A stretch of DNA of 64,000 bases from Clostridiales bacterium (GTDB taxonomy: Bacteria; Bacillota; Clostridia; Lachnospirales; Lachnospiraceae). The notes under the pieces are model-generated. The model was not told the DNA's origin, did no database searches, and worked only from the letters and a program-made list of their open reading frames with translations. Positions 17,721 through 26,500 of the stretch are shown here, one piece after another (the first letter of the stretch is position 1; each line of letters begins with the position of its first letter). The stretch lies in contig JAJBVD010000030.1 of assembly GCA_020859985.1 (NCBI GenBank), forward strand, positions 122,641 through 186,640, read 5' to 3'. The position numbers were made by a program, and so were the translations under genes.

Positions 17721-18505
17721 ATGTCAGGAAGAACTAAAAAACGTAAAAGCTCTTCTGTGGTAAAAAGCAGGAAAAGTGTAAACACAATCCCAGCTAAATC
17801 CAAATCCGAAGCTGTAAGCCAGGCCGAAGACGGCGTAATGAAGCTCATGATGGAGTTTTTCTCCGAAGAGATGCTCCCTCTATTCGGTATCACGATGAAA
17901 GCCACCGGAGTTCTGTCCACAGAAGAAGTCCGGATAAAGCTTAGTAAAGGATATGAGGACTTCAACCTCGAAATGGAAAACGGCAGCGTCTCGCATTTTG
18001 AATTTCAGTCGTAACTGTTCAGTACCTTCACAGTTACGGGGAAAAGCCCATTTAAAATCGCTTCGCGATGTGGCTTTTCCCTTATAAAATTTACGTTTCA
18101 TACGTACCTCGCAGCGAGTGCGAGGTACTGTCCTGATAGATACTTTCAGTCTATAAGTCGCGGTACAGAAGGTCTTCGATGCTTCAGAGCCTATGAAAGC
18201 AACCTCAGCTACAAGCTGAAAAAGCCAGTAATTACATAAGTAATACCCATTATCATGAAGCAGTTTACGCAATGGCTACCAAGTTTCTGACAAACACCGA
18301 ATTATTACAGATTAAAGGAGAGATCAAAATGACATACCTTGGACAATTGCTGGTAGAAGACGGACGAGCGGAAGAACGAAAAAACACCGAACATGAACGG
18401 CTGCGTGCTGAAAAAGCCGAGGCAGAAGCTCGCAAGGCAGAAGTCGAAGCTCGTAAAGCCAAAGCCGAACTGGAAAGCCTTAAGAAGCAGTTCGGACTGA
18501 TTTAA
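17721..18505 (+). pseudogene. Broken Rpn/PD-(D/E)XK nuclease gene split by a repeat element
   Basis: Three pieces of one gene can be read in order. The N-terminus (17721-18011) ends in NLEMENGSVSHFEFQS, the family's F-E-F-x-S strand. After about 150 bases of repeat element, a fragment at ~18171-18228 reads GLRCFRAYESNLSYKL and then PVIT-stop-VI, where relatives have PV.TYVI; it therefore carries a nonsense codon. The C-terminus resumes in another frame around 18245 with HEAVYAMATKFLTNTELLQ and ends in a coiled coil (RAEKAEAEARKAEVEARKAK) at 18505. Most of the middle is deleted. The first piece has a good ribosome binding site (AGAGG), and the internal ATG at 18330 has AAGGAGAG, so short peptides may still be made. 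No active nuclease is expected. Confidence 0.7.
18011..18160 (+). repeat. Composite palindromic repeat element (MITE-like), copy 1
   Basis: It starts with the family-1 palindrome (18011-18037). It continues with a GAAAAGCC...GGCTTTTC hairpin around ATCGCttcGCGAT, a GTTTCATACGTA block, and a GAGGTACTGTCCTGATAG end. The hairpin, the GTTTCATACGTA block and the GTACTGT..TGA.TAG end recur in the same order, inverted, near 48206-48310. It lies exactly where the Rpn gene is interrupted. No transposase is encoded. The right boundary is approximate. Confidence 0.65.
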
Positions 18506-18625
18506 GGCCGATAAGTTTTCAAACCAGTGGAGGATTGAAATGCAGCGTGCAAATAAGAGTTTGGTATTGCTCTTATTTGTGCGCATTTATTTTCCATCGC
18601 GCGGCCTTTCGTTCCTTCCAATCCC

Positions 18626-18652
18626 GAAACTGCTCAATGCCTTCACAGTTAC
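18626..18652. repeat. Palindromic intergenic repeat, family 1
   Basis: GAAACTGC and ACAGTTAC arms flank the loop TCAATGCCTTC, followed by GGAAAAAAGTCC. This is a slightly decayed copy of the element at 13273 and 18011. Confidence 0.6.
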
Positions 18653-18666
18653 GGAAAAAAGTCCCG

Positions 18667-18789
18667 TCATTTACCTATATAAAGTTTTTGCGTATCCTTG
18701 TCTGCTTTCTTATCCTTTAAGATTTCTCTCCCATTAACATAAGCAGCCAACTGCTCGTCCGTCAATTCTCGGATTTTTCCGTCTGTCAT
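18667..18789 (-). CDS. Possible 40-residue peptide gene
   Basis: An ATG at 18789 with GGAGG ten bases upstream opens a short frame reading MTDGKIRELTDEQLAAYVNG then REILKDKKADKDTQKLYIGK and stop. It is hydrophilic and helical, with no signal or membrane segment. It lies in the debris between two broken Rpn genes and follows the Rpn fragment 18838-19149 on the same strand, so it may be the remnant of a longer gene. I do not recognise it. Confidence 0.3.
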   Translation of the reverse strand: MTDGKIRELTDEQLAAYVNGREILKDKKADKDTQKLYIGK

Positions 18790-18837
18790 AAATCAATATC
18801 CTCCATGGGCTGTCAGGCACTTTCATTTCTTTCACTT

Positions 18838-19149
18838 TCAAACCAGCCCTTCCTGCATTTCGGACTGAACGGTGTTGAAGCCTTTTACATGGTCGCCACT
18901 CGCATTGATGTGTTCTGCATTTGTCAATCCCGGTTCAGCCGGAACCACTCCTACATAAACATCCCCCTCAATACAATCTTCCACCTCTTTCGGCGGCATA
19001 CCCTCAAATTCATCCACAGTCGATGTCAGTATATGCGCCAGAATGCTTTTCCTGGCAAGCAAATCTCTGGCATAACAATCGTACTGGGTCATAGTGTCTG
19101 CTGCAATCAGTGTGTTCTTTAAATCTGCCCGCATCCGCAATCCCCCCAT
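18838..19149 (-). pseudogene. N-terminal fragment of an Rpn/PD-(D/E)XK family protein
   Basis: The 103-residue frame (an in-frame ATG at 19134 with GGGGGGA upstream is an alternative start) matches only the N-terminal part of a second Rpn-like subgroup: TQYDCYARDLLARKSILAHI, EFEGMPPKEVEDCIEG and GFNTVQSEMQEG, just before the catalytic core would start. It then stops at 18838 with no homologous continuation visible. It is read as a truncated remnant; the nuclease residues are absent. With the split gene at 17721 it marks a decayed island inserted between the LPGTG pilin and the sortases. Confidence 0.55.
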
Positions 19150-19640
19150 TCCCTTAACCTTTGAATACCATGGGTCTTTGAGCTTTTCTGTCTCCTGACA
19201 GGCAGATTTCCTGAACTTTATACTGACAGGTTTACTTTACCACAGGATTTTCCCTGCCACAAGTACAAAGTATCCGCATTTCCTCCTGTCATACGGGCAT
19301 AATACCATAAAATAGTTTTAATCGCAACATTTTATTTATTATTGTTTTATTAAAATAATTCACCGTTCACATTGTATTTATTGATTTTAAAAACATCTCA
19401 ACATTCTTCATAATCAAATCGTATCTATTCTGCTTCGCCTCTCATTTTCCATCTTTTATAACGACTTGCGTCGTTTCCTGAAAATAAGGAACAAAGCACA
19501 AAAGATATCACTATAACTTTGGTGGATTTCCGGTGCGGCGGCAAAACCGCACCGGAAAACACTTCTGTTTTAAATCACAACTTTATTCGCAATACCTGCA
19601 AATCTATCTTTTCTTCTTTCTTTTTCATCCCACTAAAGGC
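19150..19640. other. 491-base AT-rich gap downstream of the pilin
   Basis: No gene is seen. It contains a short ACGAC/GTCGT hairpin near 19460 and a strong inverted repeat at 19527-19558, with long A/T tracts at 19310-19400. Confidence 0.6.
19527..19558 (-). terminator. Strong hairpin downstream of the LPGTG pilin
   Basis: TTTCCGGTGCGG (19527-19538) pairs perfectly with CCGCACCGGAAA (19547-19558) across an eight-base loop, about 80 bases past the pilin stop on the minus strand. There is no clear uridine tract beyond it, so it could be a terminator or an RNA-stabilising end. Confidence 0.5.
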
Positions 19641-21275
19641 TTATGCCTGCTTTCTCTGCTTCTTCGTATAAGCGATGAACATGATCGCTGCAAGGATTAC
19701 GAGAGCAAGGCCGCCGAAGGTGAAGAGTGTTGTACCGATGCCACCAGTGCCGGGAAGAGAAACACCCTTGGTATCTTCAATCTCAACCTTCTTTGTTGTT
19801 GAATTGTTTTCACCAGTTGTTTCTGTACCAGCCTTTGTTATATTTGAATCAGTTCTGATTTCTACCGCCGCTCCACTCTGAGTTTCAGTTGTAATCTCGA
19901 ATTCAACATCACTTGCAAGATTATATCCGCTCGGAGCTTCAACCTCCTTGATGATATATTTACCAGCATCCAAACCAGTCAAATAAATGTAACCATCAGC
20001 ATCCGTTGTGAAGATATAAGAATAATCTGTTCCATCAATGTTTTCAGGCGTATCCGAGGCAGTAGAAACTGTCGTTGCTCCACTAGAAGCATAATAATAC
20101 TTCACCTGCTCGCCATAATTATTAAGCTGAGTGTCATCGTATTTATAAACAACAAACTTCGCTCCAGCCAGAGCTTCATATCCGCTACCGGAAGTAGTCA
20201 AAGCTTTTTTATAGATACTGAATTGATAAGTATAGGTTCTGACTTCTGTCCACTCGGTTGTATATTTTTCTCCTGTTGTATAGTTATTCGTATAAGTAAG
20301 TTTTACTTCATTCGGGTTACCGTCACCCTCTACTACACAGTTAGTATTCAGTTTCGCATTATATCTGACACTGACATATGCATAATTTTGAATAGCAGAA
20401 TACACAAAGTCTACGGTAAAACTATTACCACCATCATACTCATCTGATGTTCCACTAATAGAAGAAAGACTACTCACCGAATAAGCAGCCGGAGTCACAA
20501 GAAGGGTTTCAGTTCCATCTGATGCAACCCCATACACTTTGACTGAAGTCAAGTCAACAGTCAATCCTTTACTCGCCTGATCCGTAAGTGTGAAAGTAAT
20601 GCTATTGGCAGTAGCGTTTGTATCATACTTCGGTACCACCGCATCCAGACGATAAGAAATCGTATCGCCGATATCCTCTGTTGTCTTGGAATAATCTGAA
20701 CCACCTTTTTCTATTACTTTCGTAACTGTCGGCTTAGATGACTTCAAATATACAGTCGCGGCTGTGGTAGATGAGACTACCGGAACCAAAATTGGAGCAG
20801 TCGAAATTACATCACCAGTTGTCGCCGTCTCAACGATCAGATAATAACCAAGATCCAGACCGTCAAATGTCAAAGCACTTCCAGTTCCGGTTTTCTCAGC
20901 AGCCGCGGTATAGCTTCCATTCGCAATTGTCTCAGCCATCGATGTGGCATAAGACTGGTAATCGGAATTTACCGGCCAATATCCATCACTGTCTTGAGTC
21001 AGTGTGACCGACTTGCCATTTAATGTATTAATTATCGATTCTGTTAAGACATTGGTAAATTGATTTTCAACCTTAATATTATAAACACTGCCATCATCAG
21101 CTACCGACCAAGTTGCCAGCTCATACAGTTTATACGTAGAACCATCATTTGAATTACTGATGGTAATCGAGCCAGTGCCGGCTGCCATCGTCACAGGCGC
21201 CATCGCGAACAGCATAATAGCCGTCATTGCAAGTGCCAGCCATCTCTTGACTGACTTTCTGAAGTTGTTTTTCAT
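19641..21275 (-). CDS. LPXTG-anchored major-type pilin (SpaH/EbpB-like)
   Basis: This is a 544-residue sortase substrate. The signal peptide has a basic start, a hydrophobic run and PVTMAAG. The N-terminal domain ends in YYLIVETATTGD. The segment ATVYLKSSKPTVTKVIEK occupies the place of the pilin lysine motif that attacks the sortase intermediate. A SpaH-like D2 domain (DTISYRLDAVVPKYDTN...ITFTLTDQASKGLTVD) is followed by a C-terminal Cna-B domain (ALAGAKFVVYKYDDT...GKYIIKEVEAPSGYNLA) with the E-box. The end is VSLPGTGGIGTTLFTFGG, a hydrophobic helix and KKQRKQA. The last ~40 residues are nearly identical to those of the next pilin. Backbone pilin is the most likely role. Confidence 0.93.
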   Translation of the reverse strand: MKNNFRKSVKRWLALAMTAIMLFAMAPVTMAAGTGSITISNSNDGSTYKLYELATWSVADDGSVYNIKVENQFTNVLTESIINTLNGKSVTLTQDSDGYWPVNSDYQSYATSMAETIANGSYTAAAEKTGTGSALTFDGLDLGYYLIVETATTGDVISTAPILVPVVSSTTAATVYLKSSKPTVTKVIEKGGSDYSKTTEDIGDTISYRLDAVVPKYDTNATANSITFTLTDQASKGLTVDLTSVKVYGVASDGTETLLVTPAAYSVSSLSSISGTSDEYDGGNSFTVDFVYSAIQNYAYVSVRYNAKLNTNCVVEGDGNPNEVKLTYTNNYTTGEKYTTEWTEVRTYTYQFSIYKKALTTSGSGYEALAGAKFVVYKYDDTQLNNYGEQVKYYYASSGATTVSTASDTPENIDGTDYSYIFTTDADGYIYLTGLDAGKYIIKEVEAPSGYNLASDVEFEITTETQSGAAVEIRTDSNITKAGTETTGENNSTTKKVEIEDTKGVSLPGTGGIGTTLFTFGGLALVILAAIMFIAYTKKQRKQA

Positions 21276-21484
21276 GCTCTTTTCCTCGCTTTCAAAATGT
21301 CATGTTACTAGGTTTCGTTTTCCGTTCGTCCCGTGCCGGTCTCTCACAACAGTACTGTCCGTCCATAGCTGCACATAAGAAACTCTGAATACCATCCAAC
21401 TCCGTCTAAATCTCATTTCTCATTTCAATCAATTCATTCGGTTTTGAGTGGCTTTCGGAAAACAAACCGTTCGATGTCATTTTG

Positions 21485-21523
21485 TCTCACTCCCGGCCCG
21501 AATCTTCGAGCCGGGAAATGAGA
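21485..21523 (-). repeat. Inverted repeat in the 311-base gap between two pilin genes
   Basis: TCTCACTCCCGGC (21485-21497) and GCCGGGAAATGAGA (21510-21523) pair with one mismatch and one bulge around a 12-base loop. It lies between the upstream (phase-variable) pilin and the downstream pilin. With no uridine run on either strand, RNA processing or partial termination is the likelier use. Nothing else was recognised in 21276-21586. Confidence 0.5.
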
Positions 21524-21586
21524 TGCATGAAATACTTCAAGCTTTTGGATTGAGCATTTTATCTGACATTTCTGTCTGACATCTGT

Positions 21587-23175
21587 TTATGCCTGTTTTC
21601 TCTGTTTCTTTGTGTAAACAATGAACATTGTCGCTGCAAGGATTACCAGCGCAAGTCCGCCAAAGGTGAAAAGTGTGGTACCAATGCCGCCGGTTCCCGG
21701 AAGGGTGGTACCCTTCTTATTTGTAATTGTAGCTTTGTCTTTTCCTCCGACTTTCCAGGTGGCCGTATAGGTAGTCTGTGCAGAAGAATTCACTGTGCTG
21801 CCAGCATCTGTACCGCTGGTAGTCGATGTAAGTTCATTTCCTGCATCACCTGTTGTTTCTCCTAAATTCAAGGCTGTCTGAGATACAACCAGTGTCAATG
21901 TTTGTGCTGATGTTGCAAGGCTGTATCCTTCCGGAGCCTCAGTCTCGACTGCGTAGTATGTACCCAAATCAAGACCAACAACCTTAATCGCACCGTTAGC
22001 GTCTGTTACCAGCGATGTTACAATGTCTGCTTGATTATCAGAAGTTGTTGCTTTTCTATAAGTTCCATCCTGTTCTTTCACGAACCCAATAGCCGTTCCC
22101 GAACTACTCGCGTCGGTTCTTATTTCAAACGTTGCACCTGGAAGCATTTTTGTGCCATCATCAGCATCAACCTTCTCGATATTCAGTTCACCAGTATAAG
22201 TAATAACTGTATCCCAAGGTGTTGAATAACCAGTCCCACCACCATAGTAGTTGTTAGAATAAGTCAGCTGCACGGAGTTGGGGTTACCGGTCGCGCCAGT
22301 CTCTGCATCTTTATTTAATGTAGCTGTAAGAACAACTCTCACATAAGTGTAAGCAATAATATCACTCTCGCTCAGAGAAATAGTTACCGTAGCACCTGCT
22401 GTACCAACTGTTCCTGTCGTAGTATAGCTTGAAGCATTCGTCCAGTTTGTTTTATCGTTCGACACCTGAACAGATGTAATTCCTGCATACGTCAACCCAC
22501 TACTCATGGTATCTGTCAGCGTATAAGTAAGGCCCGTAGCATTCGACGCATAAGTAGGTATGTCTCCATCCAGCTGATACGTCACGGTATCGCCAATCGC
22601 AACTGTATCCGCGTCAACAAGTGAACTACCATCCGTCTCACTAACTATTTTCTTGACGACTCCGGCCTTCGATGTTTTAAGTTCAACTTTTGATTCTTTC
22701 CCATCTTCCACCGCTACCAAAATATACTTCGTTGAAAGATAAGCATCCGTTGAACTATGCGCAGTTTCCACGATCAGATAATAGCCACTATCAAGCCCCG
22801 TAAAAGTACCATCCGTTGTGGTTGCCATAGCACCAGACGGTGCAGATACCAGTGCAGCGGCAGTATTCGCAAACGTCACTGCTGCCGTACTGTCATTTGA
22901 CTCTCCGGCCAATGCTTCGATGTTACTCTGTAACGATTCAAATGTACTCGTAGCTTTAATATTAGTATATACTGTATCACTGCCAAGCATTTCAACATCA
23001 AATGTCGCTACCTGATACAACGCATACGTATTACCGCTTACTGCCGCATCCGACTGACTGCTGGCGGCCGAAATTGTTATAGAACCCCCCCGGACGCTAA
23101 CGCTGTTGTGGCCATGCCGAGCGCCATGATTGCAGCAGACGCCAATGCGGCCAATTTCTTCAATGTTCTTTTCAT
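21587..23175 (-). CDS. LPXTG pilin, currently frameshifted at a G7 tract (candidate phase variation)
   Basis: An intact signal peptide starts at 23175 (MKRTLKKLAALASAAIMALG then MATTALAS), with AAGGTG upstream. It reaches seven G residues on the coding strand (23085-23091) and then terminates within a few codons. The remaining ~500 residues lie in the next frame, beginning GSITISAASS and continuing ALYQVATFDVEMLG. They form a full pilin: YYLIVETAHSS, KVELKTSKAGVVKKIV at the pilin-lysine position, a D2 domain (VTYQLDGDIPTYASNATG), a Cna-B domain (MLPGATFEIRTDA...GTYYAVETEAPEGY) and LPGTGGIGTTLFTFGG. Eight or five G would restore one frame. Frequent codons, strong E-boxes and no other lesions argue against old decay. 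A sequencing error is the main alternative. Confidence 0.85.
23085..23091 (-). repeat. Homopolymer tract G7 at the signal-peptide junction of a pilin
   Basis: Seven consecutive C on the plus strand (G on the coding strand) stand exactly at the frame break between the signal peptide (codon phase of 23175) and the mature pilin (codon phase of 23020). Adding one base or losing two restores the frame. Confidence 0.9.
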
Positions 23176-23535
23176 ACTTTTCACCTTATCCTCTCTAAAG
23201 ATTTCCCGGTCGTTGCCGGAGTGTTGCTTTGCCCGATGTTTTCTTTTATTGGAGTATCGCTCTACCAGATGGCTTCTTGTATCATGGTATTGCTCTGCCC
23301 GATCTTTTCTTGCATCGGGGATATTGCTTTTCCCAGTCTTTTACGTTACGTTGCCGGGGTGTTGCCTTAGCCGGGCTCTGGAACTGCCCTTGTGCTGTTT
23401 GACGGCGGATCGCCGTCTGCTGTCTGCTGCGATTCTTTTGCTTGCGGCTGTGGATGCCCGGATTTTGTGTTTATGTAGTTTCTATATCCGGGGACAGCCG
23501 TTCGCTGCAGTCTCGCTTTTGGCAGCTCCATAGGA
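23176..23535 (-). repeat. Leader region with degenerate ~33-38-base tandem repeats
   Basis: This 360-base gap between the giant adhesin and the G7 pilin has no convincing gene. From about 23213 to 23385 it consists of four to five imperfect units that repeat a core like GGnnTnTTGCTnTGCCCGATnT followed by a T-rich stretch. It would form the 5' leader of the pilin message. Confidence 0.5.
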
Positions 23536-26500
23536 TTATGAACTGTCTGGCTTTGCTCCTCCTTTCCCAGCGTATTTGTATTTCTTTTTCTTTTTAAAGG
23601 CGTAGAGCATCCATGTTGTAGAAGCTACCAGGAAGCTGAGCCCTAAGCCATAAAAGACTAGTGGATATTTCGAACCGGTGCTGGGCATTGTAATGCCCTG
23701 ACTTGAGGTTTTTGTGTTGGTGATCGTTATTGTACCGTCCTGCGACAATATCGCCGCAGATGCTGTTCCGGTGCTGGATCCTGATACACCTGTCGGCGTA
23801 ACCGTGGCCATATATGACGTTGAATAGTTTGCCACGGTTTCGCCGCTGCTGGAATCTTTTACTGATACCTCTTTGAAATAATAATTATAAGAAGCATCCA
23901 GTCCGGATCTCGTATAGGACCAGCCGTCGGTGCTGTAGTTTGTCTCCTGCGCATGTTCTGCGCCAAGCTCAACTGTCAGCATCTCGGTCTCATCCCCAGA
24001 ATCCTTATCAACCCGTACCAACGTTGCGGTAACTGTAAGCGCATCTGTTTCCGTCTCGGTGTAACCATTCCACTCCTTCTCGACCGTGACCGATATCGGT
24101 GTTGCATCTTTGATGTTCGTCACAGTAACCTTATCAATTGTAGTGGTGGTTTCTGTTTGCTGAGTACCCGTCGTAGTGGTCGTCGTAATCGTCACATCAT
24201 TCGAATAAGTCGTTGTGTAACCATTCGCAGTTTCCTCTACGATATAGTAATAATACAGCTTTCCGTTTTCATCGTACTTATCCAGATTGCTCCAGGTGTA
24301 GGACAGACCCGTGGAATCATAGTTTTCATTATTTGCATAACCGATTCCCAAAGAAACGGTAGCATATAAATCAGCACTCGTCACTCCCGAACCCGGTAAA
24401 AGCAACCCTTCTTCTGTCTCGGTCTGGTTTGTAACGCTCTCACCCGATGTGGTAAGGGTGTGGGGAATAGCAATCAGCGAAGCTGAGAGTGTCCCCGTAT
24501 ATGCACTGGCAGAAGTAGTTTCTATATATGCTGATTCAGCCTCCTCTAATGTCAGAATTCCACTAACAATATAGCTAGTAATTTTCGCAGTTGGATACGC
24601 ACTGCTCGGATTCACCACCAAAGTGCAGTCTTTTGAAATTCCAGTCAATTTAAAGACAACATAATTGTTGCTTGAACTCCAATTTGCATTTGAAAAAAAT
24701 GTTGATGTTTGACCTAAGCAAACAGACTGAACTTCAGCATCATCACATTCCACCAAAAGATTCGAGCCACAATAAGCATAAGCATCCCAATCAAATGCCA
24801 CCAACACAGTTATTGAAGAGGAAGTAACAGAAGAAGCAGCAAGTGTAGTGCCATAATAATCTTCCAAAGTCACTGTCCAAGATCCTTCTTTTTCTGTTTC
24901 TGATTCAGTATTCGTCTCCGTTTGCTTTTCGCTCTCGGTTGTAGTTTCACTCTCCGTCTGGCTTCCGGATGAATCAGCAATCACAGCTGTAATCGTATAG
25001 GTCTGTTCCGCATCGCCATCACCACTGATATCAAACTGCGTGGTGTCCGCCACAGTGCCTATCACCGTCGCCGTACCGTCAGAAGCATATATACAAATCT
25101 GAGAATTGTACTGTACACGATATTTATAGTAGGTTGTCACACCATTTTCCGTCAATGATGCAGGGAGTGTATATGTTGCTGTCCAATTTTCAGCTCCCGA
25201 CAGATTTCCCGCTTCATTCGTATTCCAGTCTATTGTATTTGAATCATCTGGATCTTCATAAGGATGTATTCCAACCCATTCATAACCTTCTGTCGGTGCA
25301 TCGCAAGAATCCCCATTTGCATCCACCCAGTCAACCTTAATTGTGATATCCATGGTGGCTGTTTCAGATTCTGTTTTCGTCTGCTCTTCGGTCTGTGTTT
25401 CACTCTCCGTTGTGGCTTCGGTAACCTTCTCGGTCTGCTTTTCGCTTTCCGTTGCGGCTTCGGTTACTTTTTCCGTCTGTGTTTCGGTCTGCGTCTCACT
25501 CTCCGTTGCAGTCTCAGATTCTGTCTCCGCTGATTTTTTTACATACAACTTAGTAGCTATCGTTCCCAGCATATTGTATTTCAGAGTGACATCATGCTCT
25601 CCCGCAGAAAGCGTCTCCAGATACGCCTTTTCAAAAGTAATAATCGTGGAGCCGGATGTCAGCGTATAATCACTGCCTTCCGTCAAAGTCACTCCATCCA
25701 CTGTTACGCTCTTGAAATCACTCAACTCACCGGAACAGGTAATTGCTGCGGTCGAACTCATACTGCCAGACGTATATGTTGCACTGCTCACAGAGGAAGT
25801 AATCTGCAACGCGGCTGCTTCCGTCAATGGCGTCGTTGTGCGATACAGATACATTGTCACTGTTTCGGACTGATCTGTGTCAAGCGTTCCATCGCTGTCC
25901 TTCCAGATTTTCTCTACAGATATTTCCGTTGATTCTTTCTGGTTGGTAACAGTAATCGTTCCGGAATTGCTTCCTGTATTGCCGGTATCTGAAGCCGTAA
26001 CCTCAACCGCAGCCTCAGACGCCTCAGTCATGTCAGGATCTGTTTCAGCCATGCCAGAACCATGATAAGAAACCGTGAAACCTCCCTTTGCTGTCGTACC
26101 GGTTTCTTCCACATAATACTTGCCTGCCGGAAGATGCGTCCAGGTATAAGTCCAGGAATCTGTGTTAAGTTCCGTTCCAGTGGAATCCGTTGTGCCGCTG
26201 GAAGAAAGCGTAATCTCATTACCATAAGACTCCCACGCTCCCTCTTTCGCCGTGCCGCCGTCTTCGTCCCACTGATAAAGCTGCACTGTCACTGTATAGC
26301 CCGACGTAATACTGCTATCCAGTTCCGTTCCACCCGCGTCAGTCCATTTCTTCTCCACCGTCACAGATGTTGTGTCTACAGTGTTTGTCACCGTGATCGC
26401 ATTGCTACCGGTGTCTCCTGCGCTGCCGTTATTTTCATAGACCGGTGTAGTTGTAATCTCTGTTCCGTCTATGCAGGTCTCTTTTACATAGTAATAAATG

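Noticed and set aside
18011..18160. Insertion sequence
   Set aside because: No transposase frame, no defined terminal inverted repeats at both ends and no obvious target duplication. Kept as a short non-autonomous repeat.
17721..19149. Complete prophage or integrative element between pilin and sortases
   Set aside because: Only Rpn fragments, repeats and a 40-codon frame are present. No integrase, attachment sites or structural genes.
23213..23385. CRISPR-like appearance of spaced repeats
   Set aside because: Units are degenerate and adjacent without unique spacers, and no cas genes are present.
23108..23533. Cys/Leu-rich plus-strand frame opposite the pilin leader
   Set aside because: It overlaps the signal peptide of the pilin and the tandem-repeat leader. 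Composition follows the repeats and no start site is convincing.
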